NCBI GenBank assembly: GCA_902706205.1
Contig: CACSKA010000001.1
Span: forward strand, 558,001 to 622,000
Length of the DNA stretch: 64,000 nt
Direction of reading: 5' to 3'
Source: Chryseobacterium sp. 18061
GTDB taxonomy: Bacteria > Pseudomonadota > Gammaproteobacteria > Enterobacterales > Enterobacteriaceae
In this document: positions 34,950-44,354 of the stretch, piece after piece
How positions within the stretch are numbered: the stretch's first letter is position 1
Layout of the letters: every line of letters starts with the position of its first letter
Made by a program: the position numbers and the translations under genes
Notes under the pieces: model-generated
Database searches by the model: none
Told to the model about the DNA's origin: nothing
Seen by the model: the letters and a program-made list of their open reading frames with translations, nothing else

Positions 34950-37900
34950 TTACGCCTCCTCTTCACGGGTCGGAAAACGGCTTTTCAGGTACAGCGACAG
35001 GCGGTCAAACAGCAGGTAAATCACCGGTGTGGTAAACAGCGTCAGTACCTGGCTGACCAGCAAACCACCGACCATGCCAATCCCCAGCGGTCGACGCAGC
35101 TCTGCGCCGACGCCGGTGCTGAGCATCAGTGGCAGCGCGCCGAGCAGTGCGGCAAGCGTCGTCATCAGAATCGGGCGGAAACGCAGCAGACAAGCCTGGT
35201 AAATGGCTTCGCGTGGTGGCATTCCCTGCTCACGTTCGGCGGCCAGCGCAAAGTCGATCATCATGATCGCATTCTTCTTCACGATGCCGATCAGCAGGAT
35301 TATCCCGATGATGGCGATGACGTCGAGCTCGCTGCCCGATACCCACAGTGCCAGCAGCGCACCCACGCCCGCGGTCGGCAGGGTCGAGAGAATGGTAATC
35401 GGGTGGATGAAGCTCTCATACAAAATGCCGAGCACGATGTACATTGCGACCACCGCCGCCAGCACCAGCCACACGGTGCTGCCCAGCGCGGCCTGGAAGG
35501 CGAGGGAGCTACCCTGGAATTCGGTGCGGATATCGGTCGGTAGGTTCAGCGTTTTTTCAGCATCGGTTATGGCCTGTACCGCGTCACCCAGCGAGGAATC
35601 CTGCGCCACGTTGAAGGAAATTGTGGTCACAGGGAACTGGTCGAGGTGGTTAATCGACAGCGGTGCAAAACGCTCTTCAACTTTGGCAATGGTATTCAGC
35701 GGCACAACGCCACCGCTGCTGCTGGTGATACGGATATTATTCAGCGCCGACAACCCCGGCGTGTCGCTGATGTCGTGTTCAAGCACCACGCGATACTGGT
35801 TGGACTGGGTGTAAATGGTGGAAATCAGTCGTTGCCCAAATGCGTTATACAGCGCGTTATCGACATCCGCCATGCTGATCCCCAGACGGCTGGCGCTGTC
35901 GCGGTCAACGTTCACGTACGCCGATAAACCTTTGTCCTGCCAGTCGCTGCTGACGTCTTCCAGTTGCGGCAAGGTCTGAAGTTTCGTCATCAGCTGCGGC
36001 ACCCATTCACTGAGCGCATCGAGCGAGTTGGCCTGCAGGCTAAACTGGTACTGCGTGCGGCTGACGGTGGTATCGATGGTGAGATCCTGCGTCGGCTGTA
36101 AATAAAGCGCGATGCCCGGCACGCGATCAATAGAGTGTTGCAGGCGGCGGATAACCTTCTGCACGCGATCGTCACGGTCAGCGAGCGGCTTAAGGTTAAT
36201 TTGCAGACGCGCACTGTTCAGCGCCGGGTTGGTGCCGTCGACGCCCACGAACGACGTCAGACTTTCCACCGCAGGGTCTTTAAGAATGATGTCAGAAACC
36301 TGCTCCTGCCGCTGCGCCATGCTGGCAAACGACGCGGACTGCGGGGCCTGCAAGGTGCCCTGAATAATGCCGTTATCCTGAATCGGGAAGAAGCCCTTGG
36401 GGATAAACACCCACAGCAGAATCGACAGCGCCAGGGTACTGAGCGCCACGCCGAGCGTCAGCCACGGGTGGTTGAGCACTTTGGCGAGCATCCGTCCGTA
36501 AGCGGCAATTACCCGCTCAAAGAAACGTTCGCTGGCCTGAGAAAAACGGTTCTGCTTGCGCAGGGATTCGTGGCTCAGCATGCGCGCGCACATCATCGGC
36601 GTAAGCGTCAGTGAAACGATGGCAGAAATTAATATCGCAACGGCAAGCGTGACGGCAAATTCGCGGAACAGACGTCCAACGATATCGCCCATAAACAGCA
36701 GCGGGATAAGCACCGCAATCAGCGAGAAGGTCAGGGAGATAATGGTAAAGCCGATTTCACCTGCGCCCTTCAGCGCGGCGGCCATCGGGTTTTCGCCTTT
36801 CTCGATATAGCGTGAGATGTTCTCGATAACCACGATCGCATCATCGACTACGAACCCGGTGGCGATGGTCAGCGCCATCAGCGTCAGGTTATTGATTGAG
36901 AAATCGAGGAACACCATCACCGCGAAGGTGCCGATCAGCGACAGCGGCACCGCCACGGCGGGAATAATGGTCGCCGGAACGTTGCGCAGGAACAGATAGA
37001 TGATCATCACCACCAGGGCGATGGCCAGCATCAGCTCGAACTGAGTGTCATTGACCGACGCGCGAATGTTGTTGGTGCGGTCAGACAGAACTTTCACCTG
37101 CACCGATTTCGGCAGGCTGCTGGTGAGTTGTGGCAGCATCTGGCGGATACTGTCGGCGGTAGAAATAATGTTCGCGCCCGGCTGACGCTGGACGTTCATC
37201 ACAATCGCCTGCTGCTTATTGGCCCACGCGCCGAGCCAGGTGTTTTCTGCCCCTTGCTCAATGGTCGCCACATCGCCCAGGCGCACTGGCGCACCGTTTT
37301 GGTAGGCGATAATCAGCTTGCGATACTCTTCAGCGGACTGCATTTGGTCGTTGGCTGAAAGCGTTACCGCGCGGGTTGGGCCGTCGAGGCTACCTTTCGC
37401 CGAGTTGACGTTAGCGCCGGTGATGGCGGTGCGCACGGTTTCACTGGTCAGCCCAAGAGCCGCAATAGCCTGAGCATTTAGCTTCACGCGCACGGCCGGA
37501 CGCTGGCCGCCCGCGAGGGTCACCAGACCGACGCCGGACACCTGGGAAATTTTCTGCGCGACGCGGGTTTCCACCATGTCTTCAACCTGCGTCATCGGCA
37601 GAGCTGATGAGGTGACGGCCAGGGTCATGATCGGCGGATCCGCCGGGTTGACCTTGCTGTACACCGGCGGGTTAGGCAAATCGCTCGGCAGCAGGTTAGT
37701 GGCGGCGTTGATGGCGGCCTGCACTTCCTGTTCAGCGACGTCCAGCGACAGTTCCAGCTGGAACTGCAGCGTCACTACTGACGCCCCGCCTGCGCTCTGG
37801 GAGGACATCTGTTTCAGGCCGGACATCTGCCCGAATTGACGCTCAAGCGGGGCGGTGATAGACGAGGTGACGACATCCGGGCTGGCGCCAGGGTACAGCG

Positions 37901-38072
37901 TGACCACCTGGATGGTCGGATAATCAACTTCAGGCAGAGCGGAGACCGGCAAAAAACGGTAGCCGATAATCCCCGCGAGCAGAATAGCCACCATCATCAG
38001 CGTGGTGGCGACCGGGCGCAGGATAAACAGGCGGGAAGGCCCGCCCGTATTGCCAGGAGGTAAAACGTGCAT
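34950..38072 (-). CDS. mdtB: RND multidrug efflux subunit MdtB
   Basis: MdtB is the second RND protomer of the MdtABC pump; in E. coli it supplies the proton-translocating subunits of the B2C trimer. At 1040 residues it equals the E. coli protein in length. It has the N-terminal span [14 protein letters not shown], the proton-relay span [20 protein letters not shown] and [20 protein letters not shown] in the second repeat. The start codon overlaps the last base of the mdtA stop (TGATG), and the stop directly adjoins mdtC. Confidence 0.96.
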   Translation of the reverse strand: MHVLPPGNTGGPSRLFILRPVATTLMMVAILLAGIIGYRFLPVSALPEVDYPTIQVVTLYPGASPDVVTSSITAPLERQFGQMSGLKQMSSQSAGGASVVTLQFQLELSLDVAEQEVQAAINAATNLLPSDLPNPPVYSKVNPADPPIMTLAVTSSALPMTQVEDMVETRVAQKISQVSGVGLVTLAGGQRPAVRVKLNAQAIAALGLTSETVRTAITGANVNSAKGSLDGPTRAVTLSANDQMQSAEEYRKLIIAYQNGAPVRLGDVATIEQGAENTWLGAWANKQQAIVMNVQRQPGANIISTADSIRQMLPQLTSSLPKSVQVKVLSDRTNNIRASVNDTQFELMLAIALVVMIIYLFLRNVPATIIPAVAVPLSLIGTFAVMVFLDFSINNLTLMALTIATGFVVDDAIVVIENISRYIEKGENPMAAALKGAGEIGFTIISLTFSLIAVLIPLLFMGDIVGRLFREFAVTLAVAILISAIVSLTLTPMMCARMLSHESLRKQNRFSQASERFFERVIAAYGRMLAKVLNHPWLTLGVALSTLALSILLWVFIPKGFFPIQDNGIIQGTLQAPQSASFASMAQRQEQVSDIILKDPAVESLTSFVGVDGTNPALNSARLQINLKPLADRDDRVQKVIRRLQHSIDRVPGIALYLQPTQDLTIDTTVSRTQYQFSLQANSLDALSEWVPQLMTKLQTLPQLEDVSSDWQDKGLSAYVNVDRDSASRLGISMADVDNALYNAFGQRLISTIYTQSNQYRVVLEHDISDTPGLSALNNIRITSSSGGVVPLNTIAKVEERFAPLSINHLDQFPVTTISFNVAQDSSLGDAVQAITDAEKTLNLPTDIRTEFQGSSLAFQAALGSTVWLVLAAVVAMYIVLGILYESFIHPITILSTLPTAGVGALLALWVSGSELDVIAIIGIILLIGIVKKNAIMMIDFALAAEREQGMPPREAIYQACLLRFRPILMTTLAALLGALPLMLSTGVGAELRRPLGIGMVGGLLVSQVLTLFTTPVIYLLFDRLSLYLKSRFPTREEEA

Positions 38073-39313
38073 CAGGAGCGAGCTCCTTTTTTACCGCTTT
38101 GCTCAGCCGCTGGTTTTTGCTCTGTGGTTGCGCTGTGGGCTTCAACCACTTCGACTTTCGCGCCTTCGGTCAGACGGTCAATTCCGTCGGTGACGACGTT
38201 ATCGCCCGCAGAAAGCCCTGCCGTGATAACCACTTTTTGGCTGTCCTGAATGCCCGGCACCACGATGTGTTTGCTGACTTTGTTGTCATCGTTCAGCACC
38301 CACACGAAGTTGCCTTCGTTGCCCATTTGCAGCGCAGCGGCAGGAATGACGACCGCGTTCTGCTCGGTATCCACCAACAGACGTGCGTTAACGAACTGGT
38401 TTGGGAACAGCGCGTCGTCCATGTTGTTGAAGCGTGCTTTCAGCTTGATGGTGCCAGTGGTGGCATCAATCTGGTTATCCAGACTCAGCAGCGAACCGCT
38501 GCTCAGCTTCTGCTTATTGGTCCGGTCCCAGGCTTCAACGGTCAGGTTTTGCCCGGCTTTTTGCGCTTTCACTACCGTGGCGATGTCGTTTTCCGGCAGG
38601 GTGAAAATCAGGTCAATCGGATGGGTTTGCGTCAGCACCACGATCCCGGTGGTATCGCTGGTGGAAATCTGGTTGCCAATATCGACCTGTTTCAGGCCCA
38701 CGCGGCCATCAATCGGCGCAGTGATGCGCGTCCAGTCGAGCTGTAATTGCGCGCTGGCGACGGCGGCTTCATCCGCTTTCACTGTACCTAAGCTTTCGGT
38801 GACTAACGATTGTTGGGTATCAAGTTCCTGACGAGACACCAGATTGGTTTTGACCAACTGTTGATAGCGAGCCAGATCGCGGCGAGCATTGGACAGCGTG
38901 GCGTTATCTTTTGCCAGCTGGCCCTGGGCCTGTGCGAGAGCAACGTTGAACTGGCTCGGATCGATTTCCGCCAGCAGATCACCGGCTTTCACCTGTTGAC
39001 CTTCCTGAAAGTGAAGCGCCAGCAGCTGGCCGTTGACCCGGCTGTGGACCGTCACCGTGTTTGCTGCGGTGATAGTGCCGAGCCCGGTCAGGTAGCGAGG
39101 CACGGCTTCGCTGGTGGCCGTTGCCGCCTGAACCGGAGCCAGGGCGCCGCTGAAGCGCCCGCCGTGGCGACCACCACCGGCTTTCTGGCCCTGGGCTGCT
39201 GCTGGGGATGCGGAGTCAGACGACCCGCTGTTGTGCCAGAAATACACGGCGACACCTGCAATCACCACCACACCCAGCGCGACTAACCAACGCGATTTAT
39301 TGCTGCCTTTCAT
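38072..39313 (-). CDS. mdtA: Membrane fusion protein MdtA of the MdtABC pump
   Basis: MdtA is the periplasmic adaptor that joins MdtBC to TolC. The 413 residues show an N-terminal anchor ([18 protein letters not shown]), a low-complexity linker ([21 protein letters not shown]), a lipoyl half-motif [20 protein letters not shown], a coiled-coil hairpin ([22 protein letters not shown]) and the beta-barrel and membrane-proximal domains. It is the first gene of mdtABCD-baeSR and its promoter region carries a BaeR-like box, so it is induced by envelope stress. Confidence 0.96.
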   Translation of the reverse strand: MKGSNKSRWLVALGVVVIAGVAVYFWHNSGSSDSASPAAAQGQKAGGGRHGGRFSGALAPVQAATATSEAVPRYLTGLGTITAANTVTVHSRVNGQLLALHFQEGQQVKAGDLLAEIDPSQFNVALAQAQGQLAKDNATLSNARRDLARYQQLVKTNLVSRQELDTQQSLVTESLGTVKADEAAVASAQLQLDWTRITAPIDGRVGLKQVDIGNQISTSDTTGIVVLTQTHPIDLIFTLPENDIATVVKAQKAGQNLTVEAWDRTNKQKLSSGSLLSLDNQIDATTGTIKLKARFNNMDDALFPNQFVNARLLVDTEQNAVVIPAAALQMGNEGNFVWVLNDDNKVSKHIVVPGIQDSQKVVITAGLSAGDNVVTDGIDRLTEGAKVEVVEAHSATTEQKPAAEQSGKKGARS

Positions 39314-39375
39314 CGTTATACGTATCTCGTCCTGAAAACTTTCACGGAATGATACTAGTTTAGTAATGGAACACC

Positions 39376-39393
39376 CCGGAAAGATGGAGGAAA
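39376..39393 (-). promoter_or_regulatory. Candidate BaeR box upstream of mdtA
   Basis: The minus strand reads TTTCCTCCATCTTTCCGG, close to the BaeR consensus TTTTTCTCCATNATTGGC, 63-80 bp before the mdtA ATG, a typical activator position. Sequence and position agree; binding is inferred. Confidence 0.65.
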
Positions 39394-39554
39394 TATGAAG
39401 TACTGTCTGGAAACGTCTGAATGACGGGGTTTTACGAGGCTGCTCGCAGGGTTGAACAAAAATTGTGCAGGGCGAATGACGCGCACGCTACAGTCGTCGG
39501 CGGCCGCATTTGAGTTTAATTGAGGCTGATAAGGACGTTAGCACGGGGCTAAAA
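39394..39554. other. Upstream part of the mdtA-yegD intergenic region
   Basis: Apart from the mdtA regulatory site and the Ibs/Sib locus to the right, this stretch holds no gene I can support. A nine-codon reading (MKYCLETSE) starting at 39393 after GGAGGA is probably a by-product of the BaeR box. The ibs promoter should lie near the right end. Confidence 0.4.
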
Positions 39555-39697
39555 CGGGAAAGCCCCAACCGAAGCTGGGGCTTTGTAAAAGGAAACGGAT
39601 ATGATGAAGGTAGTCATCATACTGGTCGTGCTCTTAGTCATTAGCTTGCCAGCATACTAAGAGACCAGAGGGGGGAGTAATCCTCCCTCGCCCTTTG
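39555..39697 (-). ncRNA. Sib antisense RNA (type I antitoxin)
   Basis: The minus strand has the full plan of an E. coli Sib RNA: a -35 TTGACT (39727-39732), a 17-bp spacer, a -10 TAATTT (39704-39709), a 5' region GGGCGAGGGAGGATTACTCC, complementarity across the whole ibs reading frame, and a terminator AAGCCCC-AGCTTCGGTT-GGGGCTT followed by TTCCCGTTTT. The inferred length of about 143 nt matches known Sib RNAs. It should pair with the ibs mRNA and block toxin synthesis. E. coli sibA and sibB lie next to mdtA as well, so this is the positional equivalent; only one copy is present here. Confidence 0.88.
39601..39660 (+). CDS. ibs: Ibs-family type I toxin, 19 residues
   Basis: The reading encodes MMKVVIILVVLLVISLPAY, which fits the Ibs toxins of E. 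coli (double Met start, a hydrophobic core, ending in a serine, a turn and AY or TY). These peptides insert in the inner membrane and depolarise it when overproduced. A GGA about ten bases upstream serves as the ribosome site. The gene lies entirely opposite the Sib antisense RNA, as is usual, and is too short for ordinary gene calling. Locus position between mdtA and yegD supports orthology to E. coli ibsA/ibsB. Confidence 0.9.
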   Translation: MMKVVIILVVLLVISLPAY

Positions 39698-39761
39698 CCT
39701 TCCAAATTAGGTCGAAAAAGCAACGGAGTCAACCCGCGCTTTTCCGACGCTGCTCGCAAAC

Positions 39762-41114
39762 TCAGGAAAAAATGACCTGAGCCCAGCGCGCCAGACCGGC
39801 CGTGACCGAGCCGAAATCATCGCCGCCGGCAATTTCAATCCCAGGCAGCTGCTGCGCCAGCGCTTTTTTGATCAGCGGTGAACGGGCGCTACCGCCGGTC
39901 AAATAGATAACGTCAGGTTTTTCATTGCCGTTTTCCAGTGCCAGCTGAACCTGCTCCAGAATGCGGTTTAACGGCTGATTCAGCGCAGCTTCCAGACCCA
40001 TCTGGTTGATGTCCGCGGCGAGTTCCGGGCTCAGGAACGACAGCGCGGTGGTGATATCTTCTTTGTCGGAAAGGGCGATTTTGCTCTCTTCGGCACTACG
40101 CACCAGACGATAGCTCAGGCGCTGTTGCCAGGTTTTCAACAGCAGATTTACTTTGTCCGAATCGCGCGCGTCACGCACCAGGTCACGCAGCATGCGCCCA
40201 TTGGCGGCGCTGTAAAAATCGGTCTGTGCCGGAACGTCGTTGATAGCGACGGCGTTCCACCAGGGCAGAACCGGCAGGGCGATACCTTTTTCAGTGTCGC
40301 CCCCCATGCCGAGCAGTGGCATCAGGCATTTAAACGCCAGCGCGATATCCAGATCGTTACCGCCCACGCGGCAACCACTGTGGCCGAGCAGGCTGTCCTG
40401 ACGCTCACGACGGGCGCGCCACTGCGGCCCCATCAGCAGCAGGGAACAGTCGGTGGTACCGCCGCCGATATCAACAACCAGCACGCGTTTTTCGGCGGTC
40501 AGCGTGGCTTCAAAATCCAGACCCGCAGCAACCGGCTCATACTGGAATACCACGTCGGCGAAACCGGCACGCTGTGCGGCACGTTCCAGAATGCCCTGGG
40601 CCTGTTCGTTAGCGTTACCGCCACCGAGCCCCTGGAAGTTAATCGGACGGCCAATCACCGCCTGAGTAATGTTTTCTGACAGTTGCGATTCTGCCTGCTG
40701 CTTAATGTGCAGCATCATGGAGCACACAAGGTCTTCAAACAGCGCAACCTGCTGCGGCTTGAGCCCGCTGGCGCCCAGGAATGATTTCGGCGATTTGACG
40801 AAGTACACTTCTTCGGGATCATCGATGTACTGCTTCAGCGATGCGAGACCGAACTGGACGCTATTGGCCTGAACCTCAATATCTTCTTCGCGGTTGTAGC
40901 GGATAGCCCGGCGCAGCAGCGCTTCGGTTTCCGTGCCGGTCGCGGGAACGTCGTGCTGGCGGTACAGCCATTCGCTGACCGATTCACGCGTTGGCGCGCA
41001 GAGCATCGAGGGCAGCAGCGTGCTCCCGTTTTCGAGAGTTAAAAGCTGCGGCGAATCACCGCGCATGACGGCCACTGAACAGTTTGCCGTACCGTAATCA
41101 AAACCAATAAACAC
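39762..41114 (-). CDS. yegD: Hsp70-like chaperone YegD
   Basis: YegD is an actin/Hsp70-fold ATPase related to DnaK but without the substrate-binding domain. The 450-residue protein has the phosphate-1 loop IGFDYGTANCSVAVM, the phosphate-2 loop VLVVDIGGGTTDCSLLLMG and the adenosine motif IYLTGGSARSPLIKKAL. The start is taken as GTG, giving (M)FIGFDYG as in E. coli and exactly 450 residues; a reading 22 codons longer exists but adds unrelated sequence. In E. coli yegI, yegJ, yegK (pphC) and yegL lie near it; none is present here. Its cellular role is not established. Confidence 0.93.
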   Translation of the reverse strand: MFIGFDYGTANCSVAVMRGDSPQLLTLENGSTLLPSMLCAPTRESVSEWLYRQHDVPATGTETEALLRRAIRYNREEDIEVQANSVQFGLASLKQYIDDPEEVYFVKSPKSFLGASGLKPQQVALFEDLVCSMMLHIKQQAESQLSENITQAVIGRPINFQGLGGGNANEQAQGILERAAQRAGFADVVFQYEPVAAGLDFEATLTAEKRVLVVDIGGGTTDCSLLLMGPQWRARRERQDSLLGHSGCRVGGNDLDIALAFKCLMPLLGMGGDTEKGIALPVLPWWNAVAINDVPAQTDFYSAANGRMLRDLVRDARDSDKVNLLLKTWQQRLSYRLVRSAEESKIALSDKEDITTALSFLSPELAADINQMGLEAALNQPLNRILEQVQLALENGNEKPDVIYLTGGSARSPLIKKALAQQLPGIEIAGGDDFGSVTAGLARWAQVIFS

Positions 41115-41184
41115 TGTGTAAATTCCCCATGCCGGTGAAGAAAGGGCGAAGACTTTAGCGGAATGTCGTGCTGGCGACAACCGG

Positions 41185-41225
41185 AATATGAAAGCAAGGC
41201 GCGAATGGCGCTTAGCCGCTATGCT
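41185..41225 (+). promoter_or_regulatory. Ada-controlled promoter of alkA
   Basis: The Ada box is present as AAT-N6-GCAA (AATATGAAAGCAA, 41185-41197), matching the A-box/B-box plan of E. coli ada and alkA, with a -10 TATGCT at 41220. Methylated Ada is expected to activate alkA from here. Confidence 0.7.
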
Positions 41226-41249
41226 CTGGAAACTTATTGAGGAGAAACA

Positions 41250-42092
41250 ATGTTCATTTTACCCTGGCAAGCACCTTATGACTGGGCCTGGATGTTTGGC
41301 TTTCTGGAAGGGCGTACCGTAGAAGGCGTTGAGCGCTTTGACTGCCAAACCTATACCCGCAGTTTTTCGCTGGACGGCCATCATGGGCTGATGCGCGCCA
41401 CGCCCGATCTCACCACTCAGACGCTGGTGGTCACTCTTTCCGATGGGCTGTTGCCGGTTAAAGAGCGGTGTTTGCAACGCCTTGAGCAACTTTTCGATTT
41501 GCGCTGCGAGCCACAGCAGGTGTCGGCGGCATTGGGTGAACTGGCCGCTGCACGGCCGGGCCTGCGTCTGCCGGGGTGTGTTGATGCGTTTGAACAAGGG
41601 GTACGCGCGATTCTCGGGCAGTTAGTGAGCGTGGCGATGGCCGCAAAGCTCACCAGTCGGGTAGCGAAAGCCTACGGCACGCCGCTTGAAGAGGCACCGG
41701 AATTTACCTGTTTCCCGACGCCCCAGCAGCTGGTGGTTGCCGATCCGCTGGCGTTAAAAGCGCTGGGAATGCCGGTAAAACGCGCCGAAGCCTTGATACA
41801 TCTGGCGCAGGCTGCCATTTCGGGTGCGCTACCGTTATTGCCACCTCATGATGTGGAAGCGGCAATGAAAACGCTGCAAACGTTTCCCGGGATTGGCCGC
41901 TGGACCGCCAATTACTATGCGCTGCGAGGCTGGCAGGCGAAGGACGTTTTCCTACCGGATGACTACCTGATTAAACAGCGTTTTCCTGGCATGACGCCTG
42001 CCCAAATCCGCCGATATGCACAGCGCTGGAAGCCCTGGCGCTCCTACGCGCTGCTGCACATTTGGTACAGCGACGGCTTTCAACCGGGCTAA
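41250..42092 (+). CDS. alkA: 3-methyladenine DNA glycosylase II
   Basis: AlkA removes alkylated bases (3-methyladenine, 3- and 7-methylguanine, O2-methylpyrimidines) from DNA. The 280-residue protein has the N-terminal TBP-like domain, then the helix-hairpin-helix glycosylase fold with QTFPGIGRWTANYYALRGW and the catalytic aspartate at Asp238 in FLPDDYLIKQ. The C-terminal WKPWRSYALLHIWY is also conserved. An Ada box lies in the promoter. Its stop overlaps the end of the convergent MFS gene by 4 bp, so the two transcripts have complementary 3' ends. Confidence 0.97.
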   Translation: MFILPWQAPYDWAWMFGFLEGRTVEGVERFDCQTYTRSFSLDGHHGLMRATPDLTTQTLVVTLSDGLLPVKERCLQRLEQLFDLRCEPQQVSAALGELAAARPGLRLPGCVDAFEQGVRAILGQLVSVAMAAKLTSRVAKAYGTPLEEAPEFTCFPTPQQLVVADPLALKALGMPVKRAEALIHLAQAAISGALPLLPPHDVEAAMKTLQTFPGIGRWTANYYALRGWQAKDVFLPDDYLIKQRFPGMTPAQIRRYAQRWKPWRSYALLHIWYSDGFQPG

Positions 42093-43339
42093 TGGGTGTG
42101 CTGCTCTCGGCGAGTGGTCCCTTCAGGCTGATGACCGGAAATCACTACCCCGCGCGTTTCGCGACCAAAGGCGACAAACAGACAGATAAGAATGGCGACC
42201 GTCCCGGCGACCAGCGCCATCGCCATCCCGTAGTTACCGCCGTTGGCTTCGGCGATGCGCGCCTGTAGTGTGGCGTTCACCGAGGCCAGCAAATTCCCCA
42301 GCTGGTAGACAAACCCTGGCAGCACCGCACGGGCATTCGCAGGAACCAGTTCGTTGAGATAGGTTGGCACCACGCCCCATGCGCCCTGAACCATAAATTG
42401 CATCAGGAATGCGCCAAGCCCAATGTTGAACGATCCGGTTGAAAAGGCCCACAGCGGTAGCACCGGCAGCGCCAGAAATGCCGCGATGATCATCGCTTTC
42501 TTACGCCCAATTTTTTCCGACACCGAGCCGAAGAAGATCCCGCCGAGCATCGCTGCGATGTTGTAACCGATGGCGATCAGGCTGACGGTGTGTGGATCAA
42601 AACCGTGCTGCACTTTCAGGAACGTCGGATACAGATCCTGCGTGCCGTGGCTGAAGAAGTTAAAGCAGGCCATCAGCAGCACCAGATACAGGCACAGCTT
42701 CCATTGGTTGCGTAAAATGGGCAGCAGTGCCGTGCTCTCTTTGCGTTCGCGCGCCGCCTGCCATACCGGCGATTCAGGCACTTTGAACCAGATATACGGC
42801 AGCAGGAAAATCGGCAGGGCGCCAATCAGGAACATGCCGCGCCAGCCCACTGTGCTGTAGAACAGGCCGAAGATAATCGACGCCAGCAGGTAACCGCACG
42901 GATAGCCCGCCTGGAAAATCCCGGACATCAGGCCACGTGAGCGATCGGGAATAGTTTCCATCGCCAGCGACGATGCGACGCCCCAAATCCCGCCCATCGC
43001 GATGCCATACAGTAAACGCAGTACCAGAAAGGTAGTGAAGGTCGGCGACCACGCAGACAGCAGTTCAAAGATGCTGAAGAATAAAATATTGAGCATCAGG
43101 ATTGGACGGCGACCATATTTTTCCGCCATCCGACCAAAAATAAGTGCGCCGATAGGACGGACCGCCAGGGTCAGCATGATGGCAATCGAGACTTCTGAAA
43201 CCGATGAATGAAACCAGCTGGCGAGATCGCTCAGCACGAATACGAGGATGAAGAAGTCAAAGGCGTCCAGCGTCCAGCTTGAGAAGCTGGCGAAAGCGAC
43301 GTGCTTTTGAGTCGTGCTCCAGTTGAAAAGTGTAGGCAT
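42089..43339 (-). CDS. MFS transporter, sialate/carboxylate:H+ symporter-like
   Basis: This 416-residue inner-membrane protein has 12 predicted spans. Its N-terminus FSSWTLDAFDFFILVFVLSDLA and loop FGRMAEKYGRRPILM fit the sialate:H+ symporter (NanT/YjhB, JEN-like) branch of the MFS, whose members import sialic acid, lactate or other carboxylates. No catabolic gene adjoins it, so the substrate is open. E. coli K-12 lacks it between alkA and yegE, so it is an insertion relative to that order. Codon use does not differ visibly from its neighbours. It converges on alkA with a 4-bp overlap and has no clear terminator of its own. Confidence 0.82.
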   Translation of the reverse strand: MPTLFNWSTTQKHVAFASFSSWTLDAFDFFILVFVLSDLASWFHSSVSEVSIAIMLTLAVRPIGALIFGRMAEKYGRRPILMLNILFFSIFELLSAWSPTFTTFLVLRLLYGIAMGGIWGVASSLAMETIPDRSRGLMSGIFQAGYPCGYLLASIIFGLFYSTVGWRGMFLIGALPIFLLPYIWFKVPESPVWQAARERKESTALLPILRNQWKLCLYLVLLMACFNFFSHGTQDLYPTFLKVQHGFDPHTVSLIAIGYNIAAMLGGIFFGSVSEKIGRKKAMIIAAFLALPVLPLWAFSTGSFNIGLGAFLMQFMVQGAWGVVPTYLNELVPANARAVLPGFVYQLGNLLASVNATLQARIAEANGGNYGMAMALVAGTVAILICLFVAFGRETRGVVISGHQPEGTTRREQHTH

Positions 43340-43524
43340 GTTCGGTGTCCTGAAATTGGCTGTGCGGGGACAGCGTAGGGCAGGCAGGGCATTGTGCGGG
43401 CAAGATGTCGACAGGACCTGTCACCGGGATTCTTTTGTTAATCATTTGTATATTACATGTAAAGAATAATTAGTTAGCAGGTTAATCGTTAGATTTTGTA
43501 AATATTCGAAGCGCAACGAAAATG

Positions 43525-43551
43525 AAAAAGCCCGCGGCAGCTGCGGCGGGC
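43525..43551 (-). terminator. Terminator downstream of yegE
   Basis: Read on the minus strand, GCCCGCCGCAGCTGCCGCGGGC is followed by TTTTTCATTTT. It lies 20 bp after the stop codon of the EAL part of yegE, showing that one transcript once covered both parts. Confidence 0.88.
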
Positions 43552-43571
43552 GAGAAGATGCATAACGGGGA

Positions 43572-44354
43572 TCAGTTGATGGCGAAATAGCTGGTGTTCA
43601 GTACCACGTCCAGCGGCTGGTTGGCGGCAATCGAATCGCCGTAAATCAGGTCCACGCCAATTCCGGAAAGCGTGTCCATCATCAGCGCCTGATTGGTTGG
43701 CCCGGCAATGGTTTTCATCCCCAGACGCTGGGCGTGGCCTTGCACGATGGTAACCATCATTTCATCCATCAGACTGGTGTGAACGTTGATAATCAGTTCA
43801 GGATCCAGCATCACGTAATCAGCGACACCCGCTTTCATCTGTTCGAACAAATCGAGATCCTGACCAACCTGACTGATGATGATTTTGCAACCCGCGTGGC
43901 GCAGTTGATCTAACCTTTCTTGAACGCCAGACTGCGCCAGACTGCTGGCGTTGAACACCAGATGCAGCAACCGGGCAGGCATGGCACTGAGTTTAAGTCC
44001 GTCGAGAATTTCGTTAATGAGCACTGGCCCGGTCAGACCTGCCACCGACAGCGGCAGGGTTACGCTTATCCCGCGGGCGGCAACTTTATGCGCCCAGATG
44101 CGGAAGAACTCCTGGAAAATGCGTCTGTCGAGAGCGTGGATCAGTTCCTGATCCGCCAGCCCTTTACGGAACGCCTGTTCCTCTACCATTTCACCTTCGG
44201 GGGTCCACAGCCGCATCGACAGCAGCCAGAAGTTGCTGCTTTCTGGAATACGCGGCGACGCCACGCCTCGGGCCATCAGCACCAGATGATTGTCGCGTAC
44301 CATGTGCCACTGCTCGTCGAGCGACATCATGCTGCGCTGCTGATGCAACCGGTC
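43572..44354 (-). pseudogene. yegE: C-terminal degenerate EAL part of yegE, separated by an in-frame amber codon
   Basis: The 260 codons after the TAG at 44355-44357 continue yegE in the same frame and match the end of E. coli YegE (MSLDEQWHMVRDNHL, LLHLVFNASS, IVQGHAQRLGMKTIAGPT, SGIGVDLIYGDSIA, ending SSYFAIN-like NTSYFAIN). The EAL signature is degenerate (EEQAFRKGL in its place), as in E. coli, so it lacks phosphodiesterase catalytic residues. It has no promoter of its own. A TTG eight bases past the stop is preceded by TAGGA, which doubles as stop codon and weak ribosome site, so reinitiation or readthrough could still make it. Confidence 0.8.

Noticed and set aside
39393..39422. Nine-codon leader peptide MKYCLETSE upstream of the Ibs locus
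   Set aside because: Its GGAGGA ribosome site is part of the BaeR-like box on the other strand, and no regulatory structure follows.
41115..41180. 22-codon N-terminal extension of yegD with an ATG start
   Set aside because: The internal GTG gives exactly the E. coli N-terminus and length, and the extension would run into the yegD/alkA promoter region.
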